Shown here: piece by piece, positions 45,825 through 59,099 of the stretch | How positions within the stretch are numbered: position 1 is the first letter of the stretch | Layout: the number at the start of each line of letters is the position of its first letter | Source of the DNA: Flaccisagitta enflata | Lineage: Eukaryota; Chaetognatha; Sagittoidea; Aphragmophora | NCBI GenBank assembly: GCA_965153355.1 | Contig: OZ231128.1 | Span: forward strand, 22,754,001-22,818,000 | Length of the DNA: 64,000 nucleotides | Reading direction: 5' to 3' | The notes under the pieces: model-generated | What the model saw: only the letters and a program-made list of their open reading frames with translations | What the model was told of the DNA's origin: nothing | Database searches by the model: none | Made by a program: the position numbers and the translations under genes

Positions 45825-46715
45825 AGTTCCGAGAGCATACCATATCTGGACAAAAATATAAGCCTGGGGATGACAGCTATTGTATAAAAATGTCCCTTAG
45901 TATGTGTAGATCACATGTATACCATACGAATAAAAAAAAAAGACGCACTTTTGAATAACTGATTTTGCCCTTGAATCTTAAAAAAATTTATTAAAATCTT
46001 AGATCATTTGAAAGCTTTTCAAAAGTACTTTTATTTGGCGCCAATCTGGTATTGCTGTTCCTTTTTGTTTAAAAATGGCATCGGTTTGAGTGAAAACATT
46101 GCCCATTTCAGTTTCGCAATTTCTATGTAAAAATGCATTTTCATGAATTAGTGCTTCTCTTTGCAGGGCTCTAGCTTCTAAACCGTTTCAGATACAGAGC
46201 TGGGATTGGTTTAAATTGAAAGAAAATTCAAAAATCTTTCAAAATGTTTTTTTTTTTAAATATTTAGAATCAATTTTTATATCTATTTTATCAATTATCA
46301 AGTAGGTGCGTCTTTTTTTTTTAATCCACGTGGTATATGGTTTTGCCTGCGTCATGATGAATCTAAGGACATTTTTTTGTTCATGAAGTCAGTAGGTTCA
46401 ACATTTTGGAGGCATCAAATTGACGAGATTTTTTTCATCTTTGATTAGAAATTTATGGGTTTATTTTAATAAGTCCTTCAAATCTGGGAGCAGGGTTACC
46501 AAATTTTACACATGTCGTATTCAATACACCCTAAAGCTTTCCTGAAGATTTTGCGTCCTCCCTCCTATTCTAGGTATCATTTTTCAAATCTAGAACAGTA
46601 TCAAATGGATTGACATAATCCTTTTTTTCCACAATTGAATTTGGGCGAAGTAGTTAACTTTAAGGGAAGAAAAGAGGCTTTTGATTAGCTAGGACGCAGG
46701 TAAAACCATGTATTT
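45825..46715 (-). repeat. dispersed repeat P, copy 3, interrupted by a MITE
   Basis: Inverted relative to copies 1 and 2. Flanking P sequence is at 45,840-45,921 and 46,334-46,715 (GGTTTTGCCTGCGTCATGAT, GGAGCAGGGTTACC). Confidence 0.78.
45922..46333. mobile_element. 412-bp A(n)GACGCAC MITE with TA duplication
   Basis: Left CCATACGAATAAAAAAAAAA-GACGCAC; right (complement) CCACGTGGATTAAAAAAAAA-GACGCAC. TA flanks at 45,920-45,921 and 46,334-46,335. The unfilled site in P copies 1 and 2 is the TATAGATGTGATC region. Non-coding. Confidence 0.82.
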
Positions 46716-46785
46716 TCTTGCTCAGTATAAGCAACTGTACCAGTTTCTGCCTTTGATAAAGGTCAAAAGTACCGGCATAATTTTT

Positions 46786-46925
46786 TGTCGCGGACACGCG
46801 ACTCTACACCTTGCTGTGTCGGTCGGTAGGTCCATCCGTCACATTTTTGAATTCCGAGCAGTTTTCGCATTACTGCTCCTGCCAAACCGTTCGCGACTGG
46901 ATTGCCGTGCATCCGGCCTTGTTTT
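46786..46925 (-). mobile_element. HT-family element
   Basis: Outer hairpin GTCGCG-GACA-CGCGAC, TTGCTGTGTCGGTCGGTAGG, GCATTACTGCTCCTGCC and GTGCATCCGGCCTTGTTTT. It matches 28,834-28,956 over most of its length and supplies the head that copy lacks. Confidence 0.72.
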
Positions 46926-47049
46926 ATCCTAAGGTGACCCGCGTACAGAACTTTGTGCGATAGTGAAACTGAATATAAAACTATGAGGCTGGTGGTGAAA
47001 AGTTATAATCGGGAAAAAAGTCGAAGTCAGTCCTTGACTTTTTTACATA

Positions 47050-47570
47050 TTTGAGAGAAATATAGTTTTCATTTTCTTATAGGGAAGTTCAGGCTCTCGA
47101 TTGACCGAATGTGGCCTCCAATGATATTGATAGGGTAAGTAGATCTGATAATTCTCTTTCATTTGGCGCCAAGCAGAATGCTCTACGACAAATATCTTTT
47201 CGCGTTATGAATTTTTAAAGATTTTTTTACGAAAAGTTCAAATAGAATTGTTTTTCGTTTTATCAATAAAGGAGTGAACTTATGTTTGTTTGAGCATGCA
47301 AATACAAGATTACTTGTTTATGAGCAAAGCTGTTCATCTGTGAGGGTGTTTTTGAGCATTCTAGCTCATTAAACTCATTTAGCTTAGTCTTTTTTTCTGA
47401 TTTCAAATGCGATAAATGAATAGATAACGGGTGGACTTTTAAAAGGTAGCTTTTAATTTTTTTGATATCACCTTTAAATTTCTCCTAGGTAGAAATTTTT
47501 TTTTAGTTATCTAGATATGATCGTGGCCTTCATATTCCATTATGGACATTTTTTATGAAGATCAATATTT
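47050..47570. repeat. dispersed repeat Q fragment and a second shared block
   Basis: 47,150-47,230: CTTTCATTTGGCGCCAAGCA, AGAATGCTCTACGACAAATA. 47,280-47,395 (GCTGTTCATCTGTGAGGGTG, ATTCTAGCTCATT) recurs at 53,670-53,780. 47,425-47,460 is the inverse of 53,630-53,670. Confidence 0.6.
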
Positions 47571-47574
47571 TTCG

Positions 47575-47770
47575 GGGGAATCCCCTTAGTGAGACGATTT
47601 TTTTCCCTTAAGTGAGAAACAAAAAAATTCCCTCCAGTGAGACCAAAAAAAGTGTCTCACTTGAGGGTAAAAAATGTAGTCTCACTGGAGGGAATTATTT
47701 CTCACTAAAATTCTCTCTAGTGAGACAAAAAAGGAGGAAAGTGGAGGAAATTCCCCCCAGTGAGATGACA
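47575..47770. repeat. palindromic ~20-bp minisatellite (TCTCACT-GAGGGAA)
   Basis: Units such as CCCTCCAGTGAGACCAAAAA and TCTCACTGGAGGGAATTATT alternate in both orientations. The same array type occurs at 53,091-53,250. Confidence 0.85.
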
Positions 47771-47829
47771 CAAAGAAAATAGCAGATATTCATAACAGGA
47801 GTCTCCCTCTTTCCACTTACAACAATATG

Positions 47830-48025
47830 GCGACAGTCGCGTGCTCATTTTTGCAACTACACATCTTCCCTTACCCATTCCTCCCATCCACCCTTCCTAC
47901 CATTTCAACCTCCCTTACATCCTACTTGGTTACGACTTTTCTTTCTTCCTTCCTTCTTTTTTTTCTTTTGTTCCTCCCCTTCCTCTCTTTCTTCATTCCT
48001 TCCTTCCTTCTGGACCGATGACCTA
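47830..48025. repeat. pyrimidine-rich (TTCC)n-like tract
   Basis: Irregular CTTCC/CTTCTTT repeats on the plus strand, following a purine-to-pyrimidine switch. No coding signal. It joins CCGATGACCTATGCTTTCAC, a foldback module, at 48,013. Confidence 0.75.
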
Positions 48026-48162
48026 TGCTTTCACATTTGATTTGGAGGACGCATTTATTAATTCTTTCTTGCCATTTCTCCCTTTCTGCCTTCCTTCCTC
48101 CATTCCTTTCAATCCCCTCCTCCCTTTTTCAGCAGCGACGTTAAAAGGCCAATGTACTGTAC

Positions 48163-48765
48163 AGGGTCATCAGCCTGAGATGCCGGATTCTGTTAAGCTT
48201 TTACTCAGAGATGCCATATACCCTTGATTTCATACTGATTGTCTCTTAAAGAGCATAAATTGACGTTTTTTGTATCAAAATTTCATCCAAATCGGTTAAG
48301 TAGTTTAGATTTTACAAGTCTTTGAAGTAGAAACTAATTTTCCCTCAATGGCAGAATTTTCAATAAAAATTGAGAGAGAGAGCATTTTTAAATTTCTCTC
48401 TTTTTTCAACTTTTTGAGCTGGAATGGTCTAGTATGAAAAAAAAATTGATGTAGTTTCAAAAATTTGTCAAATCATCTTTTATTTAGGACTAATCTCATG
48501 ATTCTGGCTCAAAATATTGCAAAATGAGAAAATGGGAAAAAAGACTGTTCCTCCATTTTCCAATGAAAAAACAGAAGTGGCGAAAAGGAAGTTTTTTACT
48601 TAATTAGATGTAAAATCTAAATTACTTGACCGATTTTGATGAAATTTTGATACAAAAAACGTCAACCTATACTCTATAAGAGACAATCAGTTTGAAATCC
48701 GTGACATTTGGCATCTCAGAGTAAAAGCTTAACATTATCCGGCATCTCAGGCTGATGACCCGGTA
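48163..48765. mobile_element. ~600-bp near-palindromic element
   Basis: GGGTCATCAGCCTGAGATGC at the left is mirrored at 48,740-48,765, and TAAGCTTTTACTC, ACTGATTGTCTCTTA and AATTTCATCCAAATCGG are all mirrored further in. Arms are about 210 bp with a ~180-bp centre. No ORF. Confidence 0.82.
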
Positions 48766-49180
48766 GCAAACAATGGTGAATTTCCAGATGTCTGTCCCTC
48801 CATCCAAAATCACCCTTGTCATGCTTGTCGTAAGCCATCCCTTGTCTAAAATTTGCCCTCTCAAGCCTCTAATCTGACTTTCTGGCTTCAATCTCGCCTT
48901 CAGATTACCCTCTCAGGCCTCGAATCTGCCCTCATGCGTCATATTGGCTCTCTCATGAGGCTTCAAGTCAGCCTCTGGATGCCTCATATTTGCCCTATAA
49001 GAAATCAAATCAGTCCTCCATAGTGCCCTCTTAGGAAATCTGGTAATTCACCCCTGTGTCCTAAAGGACATTGGTCCTTTTGGGCCGCTGCCCTGCTCTC
49101 ACTCAATTTCTGCAGCTCATCACTCAAAGCAGGGCATCTGGTGCCGCTGAACATGTTTGATCAGTGGATGACTAGTTTCC
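48766..49180 (-). mobile_element. foldback element G with 20-bp core repeats
   Basis: GGTGAATTTCCAGATGTCTG, core units of CCCTCTCAGGCCTCGAATCT type, then GGTAATTCACCCCTGTGTCC, TTTTGGGCCGCTGCCCTGCT and TCAGTGGATGACTAGTTTCC. Confidence 0.68.
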
Positions 49181-49375
49181 ATTTCTCCCTTCCTTCTTCC
49201 AATTCCTCCCTTTCTTCTTTCTTCTTTCTTTCAATTTTAACCTTCCTTCCCTCCTCCCATTCCTCCCTTCCTATCTTACTTCCATTCCACCCTCCCTTCC
49301 TTTTATTCCTTCCTTCCTTCTTTCTTTCCTTCCCTTCCTTCATTCTATCCTTTCCATTCCTCCATTCATTTTTTT
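49181..49375. repeat. pyrimidine-rich (TTCC)n-like tract
   Basis: CTTCCTTC-type irregular repeats, again directly after a foldback module ending ACTAGTTTCC. Confidence 0.8.
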
Positions 49376-50599
49376 GTGAGTAGTAGACTGGCTTCCACCT
49401 CCCATCGTTGGATTATACCAAGTACTCATGGATTTTCAAAGGAGATTGCCTGGTACTCATATCTAATATTTTGGGCACATTAAATCTTTGACCTACACAG
49501 GTTTGTCAAAATTAGAAAAAAAAGTCATTGGGTGATGTTTCTGCTTTTTTTTCACAATTGCCTTTGTTGTTGGACTTGAAGATGGTTTTTGTTGTCAACA
49601 AGTGAGTAGTAGATGGGCTTCCACCAAAATCTTTGACCTACAATACGTTCTCATGAAATTTCAAAGGAGATTGACTACTTTTTGAACATCAAATCCTTAA
49701 CCTACACAGGTTTATCATGGTTGTCCAAATAGATTAAAGAAATCAAGAGCATCTCGTGATATATCTAATCTGAAACACTGTTGAACTGTGAGTGGCTTCT
49801 GCATTACCGTCCCTTCACAACTGTCTGCAATTGGGATGCCGTGTATCTCGCTTTTTTTTACCATGTAAATGGTGAAATTTTTACGTCCCTTCCATTTTCA
49901 CAACATTTAATGGCATAAGTGAAGTAGTAGAATTGAGCTTCCACTCCACAAAAGTTAGTTGTGGACCAAATATCTTTTACCATTTTGAATTTTATCTGCT
50001 TGGGTAAATGAGCAGAGAAACTACCATGCAAGCAAGTAGAGAACAACCTGCCAGCCATTAACATAAACCATAATCGGGTCCTGCTTAGACGCCAAAGAAG
50101 ATTGACAGTTATATTCAAGTGTTTGTAGTAGAAAAAAGCTTCCATCCCGATGATATTTATACAAACATATATATCTCTTTTGTTTAAACATTTTATTAGG
50201 CAATCTTAACATTTCCCTGTATTGATATTGAATACCGCTTTACATGTTGTGATAGAAACAATTCATGAAATCTTATCTGTTTTGCATGTTTTGGTGAAAA
50301 TCAGGAACACATGAGAAACAATCAGACATTGCCAACAGATCTAAAACAGTCAGATAACCACAATTTGTTAAGAATAAGATTATTAGACCAATGTCGCGTG
50401 CGTTGGAAAGACAGAAACACAGACAGGCAGACAGACAGACAGTCAGACAGACAGAGAAAGGGGGTATAGCATTGCTCCCAATCGGGTGTAACTCAAAAAA
50501 ATGGTGGAAAGCTAAATCTCATGGTTTCCAATTGGGCATTTCAAGAAAAGAAGGTAATACAGTGTATCACAAGGCCCCCAATTGGGGATAATGCGGGGC
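49376..50599. other. no gene; one HT fragment
   Basis: GTAGTAGA(C/T)(T/G)GGCTTCCACC occurs at 49,380 and 49,606. 49,790-49,860 is an HT head, reversed (GCATTACCGTCCC, GCCGTGTATCTCGC). 50,410-50,455 is (ACAG)n. Frames here lack protein-like features. Confidence 0.5.
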
Positions 50600-51290
50600 A
50601 TCCTCTGAATCACGAAATTCGTGCTTAAGTTAAGATAATTTCCACTTAAGCACACCCTAGTGCTTCAGTGGAATGAAAAATCACTGGTGCTTTTTGCAAT
50701 TCGAGCTTCAGTGGAATTGGAAGTAACTTATTTTATCCCAACAGAAAAGATAGTCAAAAAAGATTTTTTAAGGCTAATTTGAAGGAATCAAGAACTCCCC
50801 TCCTTTTTTCCATCTCTCTCCATTTCTCCTCTATTTTTTTCATCTCTCCCTTTTTCTCCTTGAGAATTTGAAAAAAGAAATGGCATGCAAAAAACTTATT
50901 TTCCTTAAAAAAACACAAATTCTTAGGAGAAAAATAAGTATAGGAAAAGATTTTATGATAAAAGAAAGAGAAAAATTGAAATAAAAAAACATAAAGATAT
51001 TCAAAGATGATGATTATAAAAAAGAAAAGAAAAAAAAACAATTCTGAATCAAATCAAATGATTTCCTTTTTCTACTAAAATATTTGCCACCAATCAAAAA
51101 AAAAAACCCTAATGACTTCTTATTTCACTGCAGTAAAAAAGAGGCCAGTTTTAGTATGAAAGGATGTTAAGAGTCAATCCACTGAGGCACGAATTCCAAT
51201 TCCACTGAAGCACGAGGTCGTGGTTCAGTGGAATAGGCCTTGACTGGCCTAATTTCCAGCCCAGAGTTCGTGAATCAATGGATAGGCCAT
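50600..51290 (-). repeat. dispersed element A, copy 2
   Basis: Inverse of 911-1,905: GAATCACGAAATTCGTGC, CCACTTAAGCACACCCTAGT, then the A-rich interior, then GAATTCCAATTCCACTGAAG and TTCGTGAATCAATGGATAGG. Confidence 0.62.
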
Positions 51291-51331
51291 AATGCGTTGG
51301 TGCATCTCTAAGCCAAAAATTCTGGGCAATA

Positions 51332-51440
<109 letters not shown>

Positions 51441-51473
51441 ATCTGTCTTCTTTTTCTACTCTCTTTCCTTTTT

Positions 51474-51965
51474 GGGCAGCGGCCCCGAAGGGGCCGATGA
51501 CCTATGCTTTCACATATGCAGAAATTTCTCCTTCTCCGTCCGTCCATCCCCCCCCCCTGCTTCGCGGCCCAAATTCTGGCCGTGAGGCCCATATTCCACC
51601 CCAGAGATCCAAATTCTAACCTTCAGGCCCAAATCCCAGCCTTGAGGCTTAAATCCCAGCCTCGAAGCTCAAATCCTAGCCTTGAGGCTCAAATCCCAGC
51701 CTCAAGGCTCAAATCCAAACCCCAATTCCAGCCTCGAAGCTATAATTCCAGCCTCGAGGCCATAATTCCAGCTTCAAGGCTAAAATCCAAGCCTCAAGGC
51801 TCAACTCCAAGCCTCAAGGCCCCAGTTCCAGCCTTAAGGCCATAATTCCAGCCTTGAGGCTCAAATAAAAACAGCCGCTGTCCCTCTAACCACCTCACAC
51901 CCTCATACACTCAGATAGGGGCAACGGGTACCGCTGACCATCTAACGCTTTTGCGACTATTCTCT
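51474..51965. mobile_element. foldback element H with 20-bp core repeats
   Basis: TTTGGGCAGCGGCCCCGAAG, GATGACCTATGCTTTCACAT, a pyrimidine tract, then about 13 units of AAATCCCAGCCTCGAGGCTC type, then GGGGCAACGGGTACCGCTGA and a GCTTTTGCGACTATT terminus. Confidence 0.75.
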
Positions 51966-51973
51966 TTCCTTTT

Positions 51974-53090
51974 TGGGCAGCGGCCCCAAAGGGCCAATGT
52001 CCTGTAGGACACAGGGGGGAATTTCCAGACGTCCTTCCGTCCTTCCGTCCTTCCGTCCTTCTGTCCTTCCATCCGTCCCCCCCCCGGTTGGCCATCGAGG
52101 CCTCATATCCTCACTCTCAGGCCTGATTCAGGCCCTCTAAGCCCTCAAATTAGCTCTCCAGGCCTCAAATCAGCTCTCAAGGCATCAAATCAGCTCTCCA
52201 GGCCTCAAATCAGCTCTCAAGGCATCAAATCAGCCCTCCAGGCCTCAAATCTGCCCCCAGACCTCAAATCTAATCCTCAGGCATAAATCTTCCCCCAGAC
52301 CTCAAGCCCCGCCTCAATTACCTCTTAGGCCTGCTACTATCTAGGCGGAAAAAATCTTCTGTCCTGTAACAAAATTGTATTTATTGGCGTAAAAATGAAT
52401 ACAAATCAATTACAAATCCATAGATAATCAGTTTGAGCTCCCTAGGACTGAATCAGGGCAGCCATTTGTTTCAGAAGCGACATGTAGAGCTGTTCGCGGT
52501 AGTCAGGCGTGAAAGTTTGCCAAACCTTTCTTGTGATTTTTTTTATCTATTCTTTTGCTACATTAAGACACACAGCTTTCAAAAGAATCATCAAATCATC
52601 CAAAAATTGGTGACATAAATGAAGCCCTACAAATTTTCAAGCAGCCCACGCAAACCGCATCTGCCTAGCTCTACGCGTTTAGAAGTAATTAAAAACAGTG
52701 TGAAAAGATATCATCAGAAGATTGTGTAGAAATGGCAAAAGTGAAACTGAAGTATTTCAGTCAAAGTTAAATAGCTCTTAAACACATAGAGCTAGAGGGA
52801 TGCGGTTTGCGTCAATCTCTTGCAAATTTGAAGGGCTTTAATTGTCTCACCAATTTTTTGATGATTTGTTGATTCTAACCTGAGATATGCATGTAAACAT
52901 ACCAAAAGATTTTTTCCGCCCAGATAGTATATTCCCCCTCAGGACGTCTGGAAATTCCCCCCTGTGTCCTACAGGACATCGGCCCTTTGGGGCCGCTGCC
53001 CTGCTCTCACTCCACTACTTCACTTGGTCACCCCAAGCAGGGCATCGGGTACCGCTGACCATGTGCGATCCTTGGATGACTAGTTTCCTT
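51974..53090. mobile_element. foldback element I, most complete, interrupted by a MITE
   Basis: Left: GGGCAGCGGCCCCAAAGGGC, CCTGTAGGACACAGGGGGGA, ATTTCCAGACGTCC. Core: about ten units of CAGGCCTCAAATCAGCTCTC. After the MITE: GACGTCTGGAAATTCCCCCC, TGTGTCCTACAGGACATCGG, CCCTTTGGGGCCGCTGCCCT, GGGCATCGGGTACCGCTGAC and GATCCTTGGATGACTAGTTT. Confidence 0.85.
52337..52927. mobile_element. 591-bp CTATCTAGGCGG MITE with TA duplication, nested in foldback I
   Basis: Left CTATCTAGGCGGAAAAAATC; right complement CTATCTGGGCGGAAAAAATC. TA flanks at 52,335-52,336 and 52,928-52,929. Internal pairing includes GCAAACCGCATC near 52,650 with GATGCGGTTTGC near 52,800. No ORF. Confidence 0.88.
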
Positions 53091-53250
53091 TCTCACTAGA
53101 GGGAAAAATTAGTCTCACTAGAGGGAAAAATGGTAGTCTCGCTGGAGGGAATTTTTTCTCACTAAAATTCCCTTTAGTGAGACAAAAAAAAAATCTCACT
53201 AAAGGGAATTTTAGTGAGAAAAAATTCCCTCCAGTGAGAAAGTCGCACTA
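53091..53250. repeat. palindromic ~20-bp minisatellite, second array
   Basis: TCTCACTAGAGGGAAAAATT and its complement forms alternate. Similar to 47,575-47,770. Confidence 0.85.
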
Positions 53251-53780
53251 GGGGTATCCACCCATATTTTTCATGTTACCCTAAAAAAACTGAATTGAAT
53301 TAGGGACCACTTTAGAAATTTTGCTTTAATTTGACTAAAAAATAGTGTTTTTACCAAACTTCACTTTTGAATCGCTATAGTTGATTAAAAGTAGTTACTA
53401 GGAAAGTATAAACACCAACATTTTTAAAATAAAAAACCAAATGCATAACCAAAACACCAGTAATAACCAATCATCATTTTTTGTTATAAATAGGCAATAA
53501 TGCTCAGAAAAAAAATTTTAGTTGACCAAACACAATTTGAATTTGTATATTATAATCATATACACCACTTAAAAGACTCCTTTATTTTGAATGATCACAA
53601 AATAAGCAATTAAGAACAGTTTTTATATTATTGAGATAAAGAGCTACCTTTTTTATGTCCACCCGGTATTTTGATAAATGTTTAAGCAAGCAGATACAAA
53701 AAAGCATGTCAGTGAGCATAGCTGCTCATCTGCGAGGGTGCTTTTAAGTATTCTAGCTCACTCAGCCTATTTAGCTCAGT
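53251..53780. other. AT-rich, no gene
   Basis: 53,630-53,780 shares blocks with 47,280-47,460, one direct and one inverted. The remainder is unassigned. Confidence 0.5.
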
Positions 53781-53815
<35 letters not shown>

Positions 53816-53831
53816 AGAAAGGATAAAAAAA

Positions 53832-53903
<72 letters not shown>

Positions 53904-53960
53904 AAAAAAAAGCTGGAAAAAAATGAAAAAGACAGAAAGGAAGAAAGAAAGAAAGAAGAA

Positions 53961-54004
<44 letters not shown>

Positions 54005-54060
54005 AAAAAAGAAAGAAAGAAAGAAAGGGAGAATGAAAGAAAGAAAAAAAAAAGAAAAAA
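53781..54060. repeat. (AAAG)n microsatellite
   Basis: AAAG units with interruptions GGATAAAAAAA, GCTGGAAAAAAATG and GGGAGAATG. The Phe/Leu/Ser minus-strand frames are repeat translations. Confidence 0.95.
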
Positions 54061-54236
54061 ACGAGAGAGAGATAAAGAAAACAAAAAGCAAGAGAAAACG
54101 AAAAAAAGTTGGAATGAAGGCGGGAAATCGTTCCTCATACACTTTCTGCAAGAAGAGAGTCAACAATTCTCGTCTGGGCCAACATGAAAAACAAACAGGA
54201 TGCCATCGATGACGCCGACCCAATTCCTGAAAGACA

Positions 54237-54714
<478 letters not shown>

Positions 54715-54934
54715 AAATATGATATACAAAAAAGAGACATCATAAAATCGAAAAAAAAAACACATACCGACAAAGATTTTTGTTGTAGAATAACAAAGAA
54801 TAATCAAGTCGTATGGAAAGACATAGTAGTTACGGTCACGCGAATCTCTGTACGCTGTAGCCTTGGTCCGTTCAACCATCAATTCAAAACATAATTGATC
54901 ATCATAGGTATTTCTAAATCATTCAAATCAGAAA

Positions 54935-55715
54935 TCCCAGCCTTGAGACCCAAATCCCTGCCCCAAGGCCTAAATCCCTACTCCAAGGTCCAAATTCCAG
55001 CTCCTAGACTCAAATCTCCGTCTTGTGGTCCAAATTCACCCCTTAGACCTTAAAATACTCCATAATTTCCCATGCACTCAAGTATAGGTCATCAGTTCCT
55101 TTGGGGCCGCCGCCCCTCTCACCATCTCATCCCCACATACACTAACCCAGGGGCATCGGATATCTAACGCTATTGCGACAATTGTGTTTTTCATTTTGTC
55201 TTTCTTTTTAGTTGCGGACACGCAACTCTATAACTTATACTGAGTATAAGATGCCATCCGTCCTTCTGTCCGTCAGTCAGTACAGATCAAGCCAAAAAGT
55301 AGAATAGTCGCAAAAGCGTTTGATGGTCAGCGGTACCCGTTGCCCCTATGTGAGTGTATGTGAATGTTGGATGGTGAGAGGGGCAGCAGCCCCAAAAGGG
55401 CCGATGACCTATGATAGGGAGGGGCATCCAGCCACCATCCACACCCCAACCTCCACTCCACACTCAAACTCACACAAAGTATCGGTCATTTTTGGGCAGC
55501 AGCCCCAAAAGGGCCGATGACCTATGCTTTCACATATGCAGAAATTTCTCCTCCTTCTCCTCCTCCTCCTACGCCCCCCCCTACCCCCCTATCAACCCTA
55601 ATTCCTGCATCGAGGTTCAAATTCCAGCCTCAGGGCTCTAATCCCAGCCTCAAAGCTCAAATCCCAGGACTGAGGCCCAAATCCCAGCCTCAAGGCCCGT
55701 ATCCCAGGCCTCAAG
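54935..55715. mobile_element. foldback element J, two facing modules
   Basis: Left: 20-bp core units (AAATCCCAGCCTTGAGACCC), GGTCATCAGTTCCTTTGGGG, GGGGCATCGGATATC. The HT fragment at 55,205-55,280 lies between. Right: AGTCGCAAAAGCGTTTGATG, GTCAGCGGTACCCGTTGCCC, GGGCAGCAGCCCCAAAAGGG (twice), GATGACCTATGCTTTCACAT and core units again. Confidence 0.7.
55205..55280 (-). mobile_element. HT-family tail
   Basis: Hairpin GTTGCG-GACA-CGCAAC (55,211-55,226), TCTATAACTTATAC, CCGTCCTTCTGTCCGTCAGT. Confidence 0.6.
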
Positions 55716-55716
55716 G

Positions 55717-56468
<752 letters not shown>

Positions 56469-56739
56469 TTGCATCCTCGTCTAGGCAGGAAGTGAAAGGT
56501 CATCATTCCGCGTTGAAAGAAGGCGCGCCATAAAAGACGGAGCCAAAAATTATATTGGAGGAACATTGATGGTTCCTGACTGCGTTGGCTCTGAAAATGA
56601 AATGAGAGATTTTTACCATCTCCCAAGATGGACAATTGAACTGACGGACGAACGAACAAAAGTACCCCCGTGTTCTACAGGACCCCATCCCTTAGCCCCT
56701 TTGAGGCCGCTGGTCAAAACTGAGTTAGGTTATGATTTA

Positions 56740-57384
56740 TAGGCGAAAACTCGGAATATAAATGAAGATGAGAATGTAAAGGACGAACGACCTTTCCAGC
56801 GGCCTGGAAATTAAGGAACAAGGGACGCGTCACAATACCGTTGCGGATTTCGATTGAAAGACCTGATTCCTGGAATTATTACTGTGCATTGAACGCATAG
56901 ACTTTCTTCAGGGGAACAAAAACTTACATTAGGTTTAAAAGTTCTGATTACAGTCCACAGAAAGGTAAGAGATTCACCAAGCAAAATAAAAAAGTTTTGA
57001 ATTCATTAAATCGTAAAATCTTTTGATGTGTGTCGAAGTTGCTACAATCTCACTGGCCCAGAAGATATTTTTTGTCTCTTCATATATCCAAGCAGAAAAT
57101 AATATGTAAGTCAATACTTGGCTGACCTGTTGGGTTTGAAAAAAAAAAAATTGGCCTTCGTGCCTAATGAATGAGAAAGAAATTCTTAAAATCATTTAGT
57201 GCGGGAAAAAAATGCAACATTATTATTATTATTGGATCTTTAAGGATCAAACCAGAAAATCATACTTAATAAGTAATAAGTAATAAGTAATAAGTAAGGT
57301 CAATACTTGTCCAACTATAAGATGAGGAATAAAAAAATTGGCTGTTCTGCCTTATGTATAGAGTTGCGTGTCCGCAACAAAAAA
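56740..57384. repeat. insert unique to the right arm, shared with 2.9 kb
   Basis: 56,845-57,350 matches 2,895-3,160 in direct orientation. It contains (TTA)n near 57,225 and (GTAATAA)n near 57,275. 57,357-57,384 is an HT tail with hairpin GTTGCG-TGTC-CGCAAC (57,363-57,378). Confidence 0.65.
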
Positions 57385-59099
57385 TCGTGAAGCAACGAAA
57401 GCGTGAACGAGGCTCTCAGGTCAGACGGGCTTTTGACGGGGCCACGATTGCGGCTCCTAACACGCTCCACTTTCTTTCCCTTTATTCTGTCTTCCCCTAT
57501 TTCTCTCTCCTTCTCAATCACAAAAGGAAATTTGTGTCTGTTACTTTCTCAATCACGTGAATTGCTCTCATGAGGGAGGAGAAGGGCAGATGTGTAGTAA
57601 ATGCGCTTTTTTGAACAAAGTGGTGCGAACGGGGATCCCATCTCCCCCCCCCCCTCATTCATGTTTTTAAACGTAGGGGTAGTGTTTGAGGAACGAGGAT
57701 GGGAGACATTCTTAAAGCGTAATTCAGAGTTTTACGGAGTTTAAGAGCTTAATCTTACATAAAGAGTTTAAGAGGTTAATCTTACATTAAGAGGTCAATC
57801 TTACATTCAGACTTTTACGGAGTTTAAGAGGTTAATCTTAGATGAATACCTTGGAACTGCTGTCTTGAAAACATAGAAGGGTATATCAGAGCTTTACAGG
57901 GTTCAAGAGGTTGTTCAAACATGCGCACATGGGAACCGCTGCCTTAAAAACAGTGAATCGTAATTCAGGGCTTTACAGGGTTCAAGAGGTTGTCTTTACA
58001 TGCGCACGCGATCACCAGGAAAAGGGACAAAAGATCAATGGGCAGAAAGGCGTAGAGTTGAGATATAATGGAGGGAAATGATGTGAAAAATGGCGCCTGC
58101 TCACGAGATGGCACTATCTTCAGTTGGCAGAATAGAAATTGCAAAGAAGGTTTCCTCCCCATTGGTTGTTTAGGTTGCGTCATCGCATCTCTTTAGGAGG
58201 GTCTTCCCATCGGTTTGTCGTTGGGCGATCGGGATTGTTTTCTAGAACAAGTTGAAACGTAGATCATTTGGTGAGATAACTGGTGGAAACAGGAGGGCGG
58301 AGGGGGCTGATTGTCAATGTTCTCTTGTTGGTAAGCACAACAAAATGTTCTTACGAAAGTTAATTAACGGGACATAAAAATGCAATTAATACAAAACTCT
58401 AAGACATAAGGATTTAAACTCATCACTCATTCGCACACTCACTGGCACTTCTATCTAAGCATAGTGCGCCGGATAATCAAAAGCAAGTAAACAACAAATA
58501 GACCTCAGACTAAAGCCAGGAATCACTGCAGCTTCATTTTCTCATCGCCTAAAAAATGATTTTCTGCAAATCATATCTTATATCTTGCTCCTAAACATAT
58601 GGAGACCTCAAAAAAGAAGCATAATTTTTGGAAGATTACTCTTCCTAAACAAAGGGATCTACTGGATTTACTGTTACTTCTTTGTTTGCTCAAGAGTGAC
58701 AGCCCCTCAAAATTGATGAGTTTGTCGAGTGCCCGTAATTTGCACTGCAGTAATGTCAACAAACAACAAACAGGGTGATACAGGACAGCGGTCACTATTA
58801 CTATAAATCAAGGTATAAAAGCTAAAACTTTCTTTCATATCATTATTTACCACAAGAACAGTGTAATTGTAAAATCTTCAAAAGGGTCAGTAGAACTTAA
58901 CGTGGAGCACCGTGTAAGTCCCAGTGACAAAAAACACAATGAAACGTCGGAAATGAAAGTTTCGCCCCAGTGGGAAGAAAAGATGGCGGAATTGGAAAAA
59001 AAAAGGAACAGCAGAACTTCTTCCTGCGTGCCAGATACAAATTCGAGGGTGAGAAGGAACACAAGAAGTTAAGAAAAAGAATTGAATAAAGTCGAGAAA
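57385..59099. other. right-arm non-coding sequence, no gene
   Basis: Inverse of 21,540-22,900 and 26,350-26,670. Contains the ~80-bp tandem units near 57,720-57,990. No coding signal beyond frames shared by duplication. Confidence 0.55.
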
